Shown: one piece after another, positions 1 through 8,291 of the stretch
Layout: each line of letters begins with the position of its first letter
Position numbering within the stretch: position 1 is the first letter of the stretch
Assembly (NCBI RefSeq): GCF_014836845.1
Contig: NZ_JACSQA010000024.1
Location: 1-54,544, forward strand
DNA from: Ureibacillus galli
GTDB lineage: Bacteria; Bacillota; Bacilli; Bacillales_A; Planococcaceae
Reading direction: 5' to 3'
DNA: 54,544 bases
The notes under the pieces: generated by a model
Database searches by the model: none
The model's input: only the letters and a program-made list of their open reading frames with translations
What the model was told of the DNA's origin: nothing
Translations under genes and position numbers: made by a program

Positions 1-77
1 TAGTTCATTGAAGAAAATAGAAAAACCCCGAATAGGTCCACTTTTTTTAAAGTGTCCACTATTTGGGGTTCAGTTCA
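1..77. mobile_element. Terminus of an IS3-family-like insertion sequence (rest outside window)
   Basis: Read inward from base 77 on the minus strand, the sequence begins TGAACTGAACCCCAAATAG, the TG start and C-rich inverted-repeat style typical of IS3-family ends. The inverted-repeat arm folds back on bases 25-45 to give a long imperfect hairpin with a T-rich loop. Only the end is visible, so family and orientation are inferred. No coding sequence for it lies inside the window. Confidence 0.5.
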
Positions 78-186
78 CAGTTAGCTTCTGACACTTCTTT
101 ATTATAACAATCTTTAAGATGAAGAAGGCCTATCTATTATGGATTGCCTTTGTTCTTCTTGGATCGTTATGTACCTCTACGTGTTT

Positions 187-216
187 TGTATACTTTAAAT
201 TAAATTGCTAATAATA
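187..216 (+). promoter_or_regulatory. Possible sigma-G promoter of the germination operon
   Basis: TGTATA (187-192) and AATAATA (210-216) are 17 bases apart. They resemble the forespore sigma-G consensus (TGMATA, then CATAMTA) with one mismatch each. The position, about 60 bases before the first start codon of a germinant-receptor operon, fits the known forespore expression of such operons. The region is AT-rich, so a chance match is possible. Confidence 0.4.
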
Positions 217-277
217 TGTATGAATAAGGAATTTTTAAGTACGACTAGAAATGTTTTTTCTCAATAAGAGGGGTGCG

Positions 278-1759
278 ATGTACATGTTTTGGAAAAAAAA
301 ACAAATTGAAAGTAAGCTTGTTGCTCAATCAATAGCTGAATCAGAATTATCGATAGAAGCTCTGAAAAAAAGCCTCGTTCAAATGGATGATGCAGAATTT
401 GTGGAAATTGACATTTCCGATATTCGAAAAATTCATCTTGTTTACATACGAACTCTCATTGACCAAGAAAAATTAAATGAAAGCATTATAAAACCTTTAA
501 CTAATTGTTCCAAACCGTCTATTCAAGATTGTATTACGAATTCCTCCATTATTCACATTCCTAATTTTATAGAGGCAAAAAAACAGTTGTTTTCAGGTTC
601 CATTTTGTTATTTGATTCTTCGCAAAACCTTTGGTTAGCTGTGCCATTAAAAAATCCTATTGGACGTGCCATTGAAAATTCCGAAACAGAAACCATAATG
701 TTCGGAGCAAAGGACAGCTTTAGTGAACAAGTAGAACAAAATATTACGCTTATTCGAAGACGACTCCCCATACATGAACTGAAAGCAGAGAAGTTTACTG
801 TCGGTTCTATGAGTGAGACAAGTGTTGTTTTAATGTATATAGAGGGATTGACTAATCCAGATTTTGTTTCAACAGTCAAAGAGAAGATTTCTGAAATTAA
901 TTTTGATCTCTTCTTTGAATCCTCTCAAATTGCGGCATTCATGGAGGAAAATCAAAACAGTATTTTTCCTCAGTTTCAGCAAACTGACCGGCCTGATATA
1001 GTTGCTTATTCTCTGGGATTAGGAAAGATCACCCTTCTGGTAGACAATACACCATTTGCTCTTGTTGCACCCATTACTTTTTTCCATTTGTTCCAATCAC
1101 CCGAGGACTATATTAATCGATGGGTAGTTGCCAGTTTTTTGCGCATCATCCGATATGCCAGTTTTGTTCTGTCAATCACATTGATTCCTTTCTATGTGGC
1201 ATTGACAACTCATCACTATCAAATACTTCCTATACAAACCCTTATGGTCTTGGTCGAATCAAGGAGCAAGCTTCCTTTCACTCCTTTTTGGGAAGCATTT
1301 ATCATGTTAATTTTTATTGAAATCATAAGAGAAGCAAGTTTAAGGATGCCTACAAAAATAGGTCAAACACTTGGGGTTATTGGTGGTATTGTGATTGGCC
1401 AAGCGGCTGTTGAGGCTGGATTCGCTAGCAACGTATTAATTGTCATGGTTGGGATCTCGACGATAGCTTCCTTTCTTATCCCCAACTACCTTATGACAAA
1501 AGCAAATTCATTAATGCAATTAATGCTTCTTGTTTTTTCTTCTTTACTTGGAATATTTGGGATTGCACTAGGAATCATTGCTATTTTAGCCCATCTTAAT
1601 AGCTTGTCTTCAATCAAGCAACCCTATTTTTCACCAGTTTCCCCTTTCTTTAGAAAGGATTGGATAGACTTATTCATTCGAGGGCCATTAACCAAGATGT
1701 TGGAGCGTCCAGAGCATCTTAAACCTCTAAAACTGAAGAGATATAAAACTAGGAGATGA
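278..1759 (+). CDS. Spore germination protein, GerA/GerKA family (receptor A subunit)
   Basis: A subunit of a three-part nutrient germinant receptor in the spore inner membrane. The 493-residue protein has a soluble N-terminal half of about 290 residues and then a hydrophobic block with roughly four to five membrane segments, followed by a short basic cytoplasmic tail ending RYKTRR, as in GerAA/GerKA. The ATG at 278 follows AAGAGGGG at good spacing; the frame is also open from 251 but without a ribosome site. The B-subunit gene starts four bases after the stop, so the operon is A-B-C. The germinant cannot be read from sequence. It sits between insertion sequences, unlike the core genes to the right. 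Confidence 0.93.
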   Translation: MYMFWKKKQIESKLVAQSIAESELSIEALKKSLVQMDDAEFVEIDISDIRKIHLVYIRTLIDQEKLNESIIKPLTNCSKPSIQDCITNSSIIHIPNFIEAKKQLFSGSILLFDSSQNLWLAVPLKNPIGRAIENSETETIMFGAKDSFSEQVEQNITLIRRRLPIHELKAEKFTVGSMSETSVVLMYIEGLTNPDFVSTVKEKISEINFDLFFESSQIAAFMEENQNSIFPQFQQTDRPDIVAYSLGLGKITLLVDNTPFALVAPITFFHLFQSPEDYINRWVVASFLRIIRYASFVLSITLIPFYVALTTHHYQILPIQTLMVLVESRSKLPFTPFWEAFIMLIFIEIIREASLRMPTKIGQTLGVIGGIVIGQAAVEAGFASNVLIVMVGISTIASFLIPNYLMTKANSLMQLMLLVFSSLLGIFGIALGIIAILAHLNSLSSIKQPYFSPVSPFFRKDWIDLFIRGPLTKMLERPEHLKPLKLKRYKTRR

Positions 1760-1763
1760 CTTG

Positions 1764-2894
1764 ATGGGAACTTACCAATTATTTAAAAAGAATGAAATCT
1801 TTAATGGGCTCTATGCCATGTTGTTGGTAAATCGCCTCCAAATGCTTTACTTTTTTCTGATTATGCCAAATATCTTGATCCATCCATATATGATTTGGGT
1901 GCTTATAGCTGTCGGGATATTATCCCAACTAAACCTTCTTCTTTTATCGAAGTGGCTTTTAACCCGTTTATCTAGCAATGGATATAATGGATTTGTCCAA
2001 ATGTTTGGAAAAAAATGTGTACGATTTCTCTCTTTCATCGGGTTGTTCTTTATTCTGCTTAAACTTTCCGTCATAACGTTAGGATTCAGCGAAATTGTTC
2101 AAACATTTATGCTTCCATCAACAGATACAAATTTTCTTGTCTTTTTTATTTTGTTGTTCTGTTTTTATGTCGCAGGTAAGGGCGTTGAACATACCATTCG
2201 TTTTGTGTTGATTTCTTTTTTCTGTACATTTTGGATGATCACATTTTTCGTTTTTTTCTTCTTTCCCCCAATAGCTCGCCTCAGTGATTTGTATCCACTT
2301 ATTCCAATGGAGTGGAAAGTAGAAAATTGGAAAGCTTTTTTTTTAATTTTGTCTTCCTATTCTGGTCCAGAATTTCTGGTATTTTTGGGACCATGGCTTA
2401 AAACAAATAATAAAACCTTTCGCTATTTGTCTTACGGCAACGCTCTCACCGTTGTAGAGTATGTATTCCTATTTATAGCATCCCTACTTTATTTCGGTTC
2501 CAATTATTTAAGTAAAATTCAATATCCAATTATTAATATGGCCCGTTATTTTCAAAACCCAGTGTTTGAACGAATTGATATGATCATGCTTTCCTTTGAA
2601 TTATTTAACCTAGTTTTTGCAGTTTCTCTATTTCTACTATTGTTTTATGGAGCATCTAAAATAGCATTTGGTAAAATGAGCAAGCCAACCAGTGGAAAAG
2701 GTTTATTATCCAATGTTTTCCTTATCTTTATCGGAATGGTTCTTATGAATGAATTATTTTGGAAGTCTGAGGAGAAGCAGAACTTTTTACTTAATCTTCA
2801 AATTATAGCTGGAAGCATAAGCTATTTTCTTGTTCCACTTGTTATTGTTTTAGTAATGAAAAAAAGGGGGGTTAAAAAAAGTGCGTCTACATAA
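1764..2894 (+). CDS. Spore germination permease, GerB/GerKB family (receptor B subunit)
   Basis: Integral membrane B subunit of the germinant receptor, from the endospore germination permease branch of the amino-acid/polyamine/organocation superfamily; in this family it is the likely ligand-binding subunit. The 376 residues are almost wholly hydrophobic with about ten predicted membrane segments, close to the usual 360-370. AGGAG, which overlaps the end of the A-subunit gene, precedes the ATG at 1764; a TTG one codon earlier is less likely. The C-subunit gene begins inside its last codons (14-base overlap), which indicates translational coupling. Confidence 0.93.
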   Translation: MGTYQLFKKNEIFNGLYAMLLVNRLQMLYFFLIMPNILIHPYMIWVLIAVGILSQLNLLLLSKWLLTRLSSNGYNGFVQMFGKKCVRFLSFIGLFFILLKLSVITLGFSEIVQTFMLPSTDTNFLVFFILLFCFYVAGKGVEHTIRFVLISFFCTFWMITFFVFFFFPPIARLSDLYPLIPMEWKVENWKAFFLILSSYSGPEFLVFLGPWLKTNNKTFRYLSYGNALTVVEYVFLFIASLLYFGSNYLSKIQYPIINMARYFQNPVFERIDMIMLSFELFNLVFAVSLFLLLFYGASKIAFGKMSKPTSGKGLLSNVFLIFIGMVLMNELFWKSEEKQNFLLNLQIIAGSISYFLVPLVIVLVMKKRGVKKSAST

Positions 2895-3984
2895 AAAGAT
2901 ATGTAATAGATTAATACTTCTTTTTATGACTATTTGTTTATCTGGCTGTGCCCCTTTTACCGAAAATAACCTTATTGAAGAAATTTCGCCCATTACCTTT
3001 TTGGCAATTAGTAAGGGGGATAAAGGGAAATTAAAAGTCAGTACAATTTTGCCTCCTCTAAGTAAAGAAAATAAGAATGTTATGTCGCAAGAAGTCAGCT
3101 TATTAAAGGAGGGAGTACAGAAGTACAACCTCAACTTCTACCAGGAAATGAAATATGGACAAATGCGGATGCTGGTAATTAGTGATGAACTTGGAAAAGA
3201 CGGGATTATGTCCATTATAAATGTATTATTGACTGATCCGGAGATTTCTCCGAGAATCTATTTAGTTATCGTAAAAGGCAATTTTGATGAATACTTGAAA
3301 AGTCAATTGGACAAAGATGAAAACTTTGATTACTCGTTTTACCGAATGCTGAAGCATTATGAGGAAAAAAACCAAGGAGAATTAACCGTCGTTAATCTTC
3401 ATGAATTTAAACATTTGCTCTATACTCCTTATTCAGATCCTTTCTTGCCTGTATTCAAATTAGAAGAGGATGGGGTCAACTATGAAGGTACAGCCCTGTT
3501 TCAAGATGACAAGCTAGTTGAAACTATTTCATCTTTAGATGATCGTATCTTCCAGCTGATAAACAACGATCACTACCTAGACGTTCTACCAATTCCAAAA
3601 TTTGAAGTTGTACTGGGTCATGTTAGATCTAAAATAATAGTAGACATCGATAGCAGCTATTCTACAATGACCTATACCGTGAATATGGACACTAGGATTG
3701 AGGAATACCGGGGAGAGAAACAATTATTTGACCCAAAGGAATTAGAAAATATGAAAAAAGATATGGAAACCCATCTTGAAAAACAAACACATGAACTGTT
3801 TAAAAAGATGCAAGAATTGAAAGTGGATCCATTACAGCTTGGCATACAAACAAAAAGACCATTCTCAAAACCAATGGAAGAAAAAAAATGGATTGAAATG
3901 TTTGAGAAGATGAACATTAAAATAAAATACAATATTAATATCGATCCTTTGACGGATGCAAATTCAAAAAGGCCAAACCTTTAA
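2881..3984 (+). CDS. Ger(x)C-family spore germination lipoprotein (receptor C subunit)
   Basis: C subunit of the germinant receptor, a lipoprotein of the spore inner membrane. The N-terminus has a basic start, a hydrophobic stretch and the lipobox LSGC near residue 22, so Cys becomes the lipid-modified first residue. At 367 residues it matches GerAC-type proteins. Translation starts at GTG 2881, after GGGGGG, overlapping the B-subunit gene by 14 bases. No convincing terminator follows; the next feature is an insertion sequence about 160 bases on. Confidence 0.92.
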   Translation: MRLHKKICNRLILLFMTICLSGCAPFTENNLIEEISPITFLAISKGDKGKLKVSTILPPLSKENKNVMSQEVSLLKEGVQKYNLNFYQEMKYGQMRMLVISDELGKDGIMSIINVLLTDPEISPRIYLVIVKGNFDEYLKSQLDKDENFDYSFYRMLKHYEEKNQGELTVVNLHEFKHLLYTPYSDPFLPVFKLEEDGVNYEGTALFQDDKLVETISSLDDRIFQLINNDHYLDVLPIPKFEVVLGHVRSKIIVDIDSSYSTMTYTVNMDTRIEEYRGEKQLFDPKELENMKKDMETHLEKQTHELFKKMQELKVDPLQLGIQTKRPFSKPMEEKKWIEMFEKMNIKIKYNINIDPLTDANSKRPNL

Positions 3985-4181
3985 TTTTTCCTATCGAATA
4001 ACCCATAACGTAAACAAATGCCTTAGAATCTATAGCATTGTGTAAATTCTGTCATAATTATACAATAACACAAGCGAGCGTTGTGGTCGAAAACTATGGA
4101 AATGACCATGATTTCATCACAAAAGCCTGGCTTTCCTCCAAAAATAAAGTGTACCCTTTGTAAAGGACATTTTAAAAAAAG

Positions 4182-5030
4182 CTAGGCAACTTGAAGAAGA
4201 TGATGTCTGTATTGTGCAGGCGTCATCTTTTTTAAGTTCCATTGACCACGATAATGGTTATAGTAGGTCATATAACTCTTTATTTCTAGTTTTACATGTT
4301 CTAATGTTTCACACGATTTTAAGTCGGTTTCATCTTTAAAATGCCCAAAAAACGATTCCTGTGGGGCATTATCCCAACAGTTTCCACGCCTTGACATAGA
4401 CTGACCTAATCCAATTTTCTTCACAAGCTTTTGGAATTGGGGGCTAGTATAATGGACTGCTTGATCTGAATGGATGTATGCACCCTTAGCTAATTTTCTA
4501 CCATTCCTCTTTAATTTCTTGACCGTATTTAGAGCGATAGCTAATGTTATTTTGTCAGACACTTCATATGCTAGAATTTCATTGGTTTCGGCGTCTTTAA
4601 TGGTAGATAAATAAGCGCGTTTCCCTTTTCCATAACTTAAATATGTAATGTCTGTTAATAATACCTTCCCAACAACACCTTGCTTAAATTCACGATTCAA
4701 TAGGTTCGGTAATGTTCTGTGTTCTTTTGTTGCTTTTGCCATTCTTCGATAAGGATTCGCTTTTCGAATTGGACAAACAATATCAAACTTTTTCATAATA
4801 CGGCGAATTCGTTTTAGGTTATATGTAATTTGAAACTGATTTTCTAAAGTCATTTTAATTTGACGTGCGCCTTTCTTCCGGCGGCGGAAATGAAATACCT
4901 TTAAAATAACTTCTTTCATCTCTTCATCTTCTTGATGACGTGTTTGTCTTTTTGTCTCTGCTTCTTCTGAAAAATAACGATGATATCCTGAACGAGAGAC
5001 CCCTACTAACTCGCAAAGATAACGTACCAT
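4182..5030 (-). CDS. IS3-family transposase OrfB (DDE integrase domain)
   Basis: Catalytic half of the transposase. An HTH_21-like N-terminal segment (SRSGYHRY) is followed by an rve integrase core with the acidic triad Asp in LLTDITYL, Asp in YIHSDQ and Glu in NAPQESFF, and the usual YNHYRGQWNLKKMTPAQY tail. From the ATG at 5030 it is 282 residues. The same frame stays open upstream across the end of orfA with no stop, and lies in the -1 frame relative to orfA. The active product is therefore probably an OrfAB fusion made by -1 frameshifting near an A-rich stretch at about 5100. Confidence 0.93.
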   Translation of the reverse strand: MVRYLCELVGVSRSGYHRYFSEEAETKRQTRHQEDEEMKEVILKVFHFRRRKKGARQIKMTLENQFQITYNLKRIRRIMKKFDIVCPIRKANPYRRMAKATKEHRTLPNLLNREFKQGVVGKVLLTDITYLSYGKGKRAYLSTIKDAETNEILAYEVSDKITLAIALNTVKKLKRNGRKLAKGAYIHSDQAVHYTSPQFQKLVKKIGLGQSMSRRGNCWDNAPQESFFGHFKDETDLKSCETLEHVKLEIKSYMTYYNHYRGQWNLKKMTPAQYRHHLLQVA

Positions 5031-5089
5031 TCGTTTTAATTTATATTTTTTGATGACAGTGTGGATCAGTTGAAATTTCTGTTCTGCCT

Positions 5090-5509
5090 TTAGTTCTTCT
5101 TTTTCTTCACCAGCATCCTTTCTGCTAAATCGAGCTTTTTTAATAATTGATTTTCTGCACGTAATAATGCATTTTGTGCCTCTAATCTAGCAAACTTTTC
5201 TTCAAAACTTAATTCGCGTTCAAGTCCTGAATAGTATTTACGTGCATCCTCAAGTCCAGCCACACCGTTTTCTTTATAAGCTTTGCGCCATCTTTTTAAT
5301 GACGAGCTCGCACGTTCAATGCCAACAATCTCAATATCAAATCCGGATTCCTCAAATATTTCTCTTGGACTTTTCCCGTTTTCATACTCTTTAATGGCCA
5401 CTGATTTAAATTCATCAGTATATGTAATTCCTTTTTCACTAACAGTCTTCACATAAGGATTTTTCTTAAGTAATTTTTGTTCATCAATAGTAAATAATTT
5501 ATTTGACAT
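5090..5509 (-). CDS. IS3-family transposase OrfA (helix-turn-helix protein)
   Basis: DNA-binding half of the IS3 transposase: 139 residues with an HTH (EFKSVAIKEYENGKSPREIFEESGF, described here by its ends at about residues 33-57) and a C-terminal leucine-zipper-like coiled coil (EEKFARLEAQNALLRAENQ). Its last codons are Lys-rich, and a run of five A residues followed by G near 5100-5104 is a candidate slip site into orfB. OrfA alone usually acts as a repressor in this family; that role is inferred. Confidence 0.9.
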   Translation of the reverse strand: MSNKLFTIDEQKLLKKNPYVKTVSEKGITYTDEFKSVAIKEYENGKSPREIFEESGFDIEIVGIERASSSLKRWRKAYKENGVAGLEDARKYYSGLERELSFEEKFARLEAQNALLRAENQLLKKLDLAERMLVKKKKN

Positions 5510-5701
5510 ACATTCTGCTCCATCTATTTGTTTTTTATCATTATAAATAAAAGTACCCCATAAGAGAGACTTTTTTAAGTGTCTATCTTATAGGGTACAT
5601 TTTAGATCAAGACAGGCTTTTTATATTCAATTGAAAGATTTTTTTATAAAATTTGATAATATTTGTATTCCTTGCTCATTTAAAGCGCCCGATCGTAATA
5701 T

Positions 5702-5738
5702 AAGGTCAGCCAGATTTTTCTGGTTGACCTTTGTTTTT
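5702..5738 (+). terminator. Strong hairpin with T-run before the IS110 region
   Basis: A 12-bp stem (AAGGTCAGCCAG at 5702-5713 pairing with 5720-5731, one G-T pair) has a six-base loop and is followed by TGTTTTTTA. It would stop transcription entering from the left, and may mark the left part of the IS110-type element. Confidence 0.6.
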
Positions 5739-5756
5739 TAGGTCTTATTATAACGG

Positions 5757-5911
5757 TAGTCGGGGTAGAACGTAGCGCCCGTGGGACTCGATCCCGTCCG
5801 CAAAACTGTTCACCCCCTACTTGTATAAACATGTTTCAAGCTGGTTGAACAAGGATTCCGTTTAACAAGCGAACCTATGATATTACAAGCAGCTTTAGGG
5901 GTTACCGACTA
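5757..5911 (+). ncRNA. Candidate bridge-RNA region of the IS110 element
   Basis: IS110-family elements carry a structured non-coding RNA next to the recombinase gene; in the IS110/IS621 group it lies 5' of the gene. Here a gene-free stretch of about 200 bases precedes the recombinase. It contains a closing pair TAGTCGG (5757-5763) with CCGACTA (5905-5911). Inside are a hairpin GTTGAAC/GTTTAAC (5844-5866) with loop AAGGATTCC and a small GGGA/TCCC hairpin (5783-5795). Exact ends and loop roles are not proven. The call rests on position and folding, not on a sequence match. Confidence 0.45.
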
Positions 5912-5942
5912 ATTTAGTATTTTAAGAGGAGGAGATTGTAAT

Positions 5943-6857
5943 ATGAATCCAGTCGTTGGTCTGGATGTTTCAAAAGGAGAAAGTCAGGTTCAAGCCTTTT
6001 TAGATAAGGGTAAGCCCTATCGTAAGAGCTTTAGTATTAAACATACTCTTGAAGGTTTAGGTAGTTTATTAGAATTTCTAAAGGATATTGAGCAATTAGC
6101 TGATGGAAAGCAACCTTCGGTTATTTTGGAATCTACAGGACAGTACCATATGCCCGTCATTCAATTTTTAGAGGAGCAACAGTATGTCTATATTATTGTT
6201 AATCCACTTATCTCTCATCGCTCAAGAAGTACAAATTTACGAAAAGTAAAGACAGATGCCGTTGATGCCTATCATCTATGTGAATTGTATTATAAGGAAG
6301 AGTTAGAGCCCTACAAAAAAAGAGGAATTCAACTCTTAAATCTCCGGAATCTCACGCGACAACAGGAAACTATATCAAGCACTGCTGCACAAACAAAGTT
6401 ACAGCTACAATCGATTTTAGATCAGGTATTTCCTGAATATAGAGGTGTCTTTGGGAATCTCTATTCAAAGATATCTTTACAGATTCTATCATTATTCGAC
6501 TGATAAAATCGCAGAATAGGCAAAAGAAAAAGCCTATAAATTAAGAGAAGCTGCATTACGTAATCCATTTCAAAACAACTTGTACCAAAGCCATATCTTT
6601 AACCTAAAAAGTTTATCAATATTGTTCTTCAATATCAAGAGCATCTATCAAAATTAGCAGCAGAAATAGATGCCCTCGCTAAAGAAATTGAAGAATATGA
6701 GATTATCCCTAGAAATAAGAAATTAAGAGAGTTCTACGATAAAAAACGTGAAGAAGGAAAAGCTTTTAGAGTAGCCATAATTACTTGTGCAAATAAGCTC
6801 TTACATTGGATTTATGCCCTATTAAAAAGGAAAATAACTTTCCAAAATACGGATTAA
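5943..6857 (+). pseudogene. IS110-family transposase, frameshifted and internally deleted
   Basis: The first 186 codons keep the RuvC-like DEDD domain: Asp in VGLDVSK, Glu in ILESTGQYH, and two Asp in KTDAVDA. A GGAGGAG site sits just before the ATG. A frame change occurs near 6500 and the old reading ends at 6503. Downstream, in another frame, KLAAEIDALAKEIEEYEII runs directly into RNKKLREFYDKKREEGKAF and the normal C-terminal end, stopping at 6857. The normal intervening transposase_20 region, which holds the catalytic serine, is missing, apparently by an in-frame deletion. The element cannot encode a working recombinase. Confidence 0.85.
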
Positions 6858-6883
6858 AGTTCATATCTAAGTATATAAAACAA

Positions 6884-6911
6884 AACCTTCCATTTAATTA
6901 AAGGAAGGCTT
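6884..6911. terminator. Hairpin after the IS110 remnant
   Basis: AACCTTCC (6884-6891) pairs with GGAAGGCTT (6903-6911) around an AT-rich loop, followed by ATTTGG on the plus strand and TTTTG on the minus strand. It may be a weak bidirectional terminator or part of the old element end. The rest of 6858-7044 shows no recognisable gene. Confidence 0.4.
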
Positions 6912-7134
6912 ATTTGGTATACACTTTTTTAGTATATCATGTACATTTTATATTTTTTATTGAAAAATCTTGACAAACTATTAGCTGGTTTTGTTGAGGA
7001 CTACTTAACTTATTATCCTGGTTATTTATAGACCTGTCACGTTATCAAAAGGTTCCCCCATTTACTAAAACTTCCAATGCATAGTGTTCTAAATCCGTTG
7101 TCAAATAATAAGTATTTTGCTTTTCAACATCATT

Positions 7135-7386
7135 CTATTTCTCATTAAAATTAATAGTTACCGTATTCTCTTGAGTTGTAAAATCAAATTCTACATCTTC
7201 ACTTGAATGAAAAATTATATATGATCCTTTTTCTCCATCATTGATTAATTGAAGCTCTAAATTAGGATCAATTATAGCCCACACATTATTAGGTACATTT
7301 TCAACTTCACTCATACTCACTGTTGATAAATTACATGCCGATAATATAGAAATTACAAAAAATACAGAGAGAAAGAATTTCTTCAA
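7135..7386 (-). CDS. Small putative lipoprotein, probably shortened by a premature stop
   Basis: An 83-residue secreted lipoprotein of unknown function. The N-terminus MKKFFLSVFFVISILSAC is a type II signal peptide with lipobox LSAC. The start is TTG at 7386, eight bases after AAAGGAGGGG; the nearer ATG is out of frame. After the TAG at 7135-7137 the same frame stays open for 29 more protein-like codons (NDVEKQNTYYLTTDLEHYAL and on) to a TGA at 7045. TAG therefore looks like a mutated sense codon and the ancestral gene spanned 7045-7386. No family recognised. Confidence 0.6.
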   Translation of the reverse strand: MKKFFLSVFFVISILSACNLSTVSMSEVENVPNNVWAIIDPNLELQLINDGEKGSYIIFHSSEDVEFDFTTQENTVTINFNEK

Positions 7387-7603
7387 TACATCCCCTCCTT
7401 TGACCTTCTTCTGTAATACCCATTATTAATTCCTCGACAATCTGGCTCTATTTCTGAAAAAGACAACAATTCCTCTTCAAGAATTGCAGCCTGATTGTGG
7501 AAGAACGAAAATTACACTTACTAAGTTTTTCTCCTTATTAAAATCGCAACCGTTTGTTTAAGTGTATTTCTCACAAATATCTTTCTATTCAGTTCATTCT
7601 ACT
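7387..7603. other. Gene-free stretch with a possible coding relic on the minus strand
   Basis: No intact gene is seen. One minus-strand frame reads NQAAILEEELLSFSEIEPDC before running into the lipoprotein ribosome site. This may be a relic of another gene, but it is too short to assign. Confidence 0.25.
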
Positions 7604-8170
7604 TTAAATTTCATGGGTTATTTCTTTTAAAAATTGTTTCCTCTTCTCATCTGTTGTTAAATGAATCCATTTAGTGTGTTCATTTTTAATTCCCAGGTCA
7701 GCTAGAGTTCGGTTAATGAAGACTCCCTGAATAGCATTTCCTCCTTCAGATTCAATATAATTTTTATCCGTTGTAGAAGTTGAAATGACAGTTGTTTTTT
7801 CTATATTCGTCAATAAACCTTTCAGAGTATTTGTTTTTTTATCCTCTTGGAAAGCGAAGCCACTCAGCATCACTTTATCAATAAATCCTTTTAAAATAGC
7901 CGGTAAGTCCCACCACCAGACAGGAAATATAAAAATCAACTCAGTTGCCTGGCTTAATTTTTTTTGATATTCCTTCACTAATTTGTAGGGTGTTTCTCCT
8001 CTATTAAATTGCGCCAATTCTTCAGCTGTAAATACGGGATTAAACCCATCTTTATAAAGATCAATCACTTGAACTTTTTCTCCCTTAGCTTCTAAGTCTT
8101 TCGTGATAGAGGTTAAGATTGCATGATTATAGCTTCCTTCCCATGGATGTGCATAGACAATTGTTTTCAT
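7604..8170 (-). CDS. NAD(P)H-dependent FMN quinone oxidoreductase, flavodoxin-like fold
   Basis: A 188-residue cytosolic flavoenzyme of the NQO1/MdaB/KefF type that reduces quinones or similar electrophiles with NAD(P)H. Seen directly: the beta-1 and phosphate-loop region KTIVYAHPWEGSYNHAI (residues 2-18) and the diagnostic PVWWWDLPAILKGFIDKV (about 83-100) that shapes the flavin and dimer site. It is divergent from an HxlR-type regulator 121 bases away. This pairing commonly means the regulator represses the reductase until an electrophile or oxidant is present. Substrate is not deducible. Confidence 0.9.
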   Translation of the reverse strand: MKTIVYAHPWEGSYNHAILTSITKDLEAKGEKVQVIDLYKDGFNPVFTAEELAQFNRGETPYKLVKEYQKKLSQATELIFIFPVWWWDLPAILKGFIDKVMLSGFAFQEDKKTNTLKGLLTNIEKTTVISTSTTDKNYIESEGGNAIQGVFINRTLADLGIKNEHTKWIHLTTDEKRKQFLKEITHEI

Positions 8171-8291
8171 TATTAATCACCCTTCTCCCTTATTTGCATC
8201 ATATTTTAATGTACATTGATTTTATTGTATGCTATAACATTCTACTAGTACGGTAATTTAAGTGAGATACTAACCTAAAGGAGAGTGCCAA

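Larger units (their letters stand above)
4145..5604 (-). mobile_element. Complete IS3-family insertion sequence (IS150-like)
   Basis: The element carries overlapping-frame orfA and orfB on the minus strand between terminal inverted repeats. The left end reads TAAAGTGTACCCT and the right end, on the other strand, TAAAATGTACCCT. No target duplication is obvious at either flank. The right end (about 5548-5599) forms a long hairpin whose outer arm is the terminal repeat. A second copy, same orientation and only slightly diverged, begins at 54468. Both reading frames are intact, so it may be active. Confidence 0.85.

Noticed and set aside
5783-5796. GGGACTCGATCCCG in the IS110 leader resembles the tmRNA T-arm GGGAGTCGAACCCG
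   Set aside because: Two compensating differences and a short length. A link between the bridge RNA and ssrA targeting would be speculation without an intact element and its known target.
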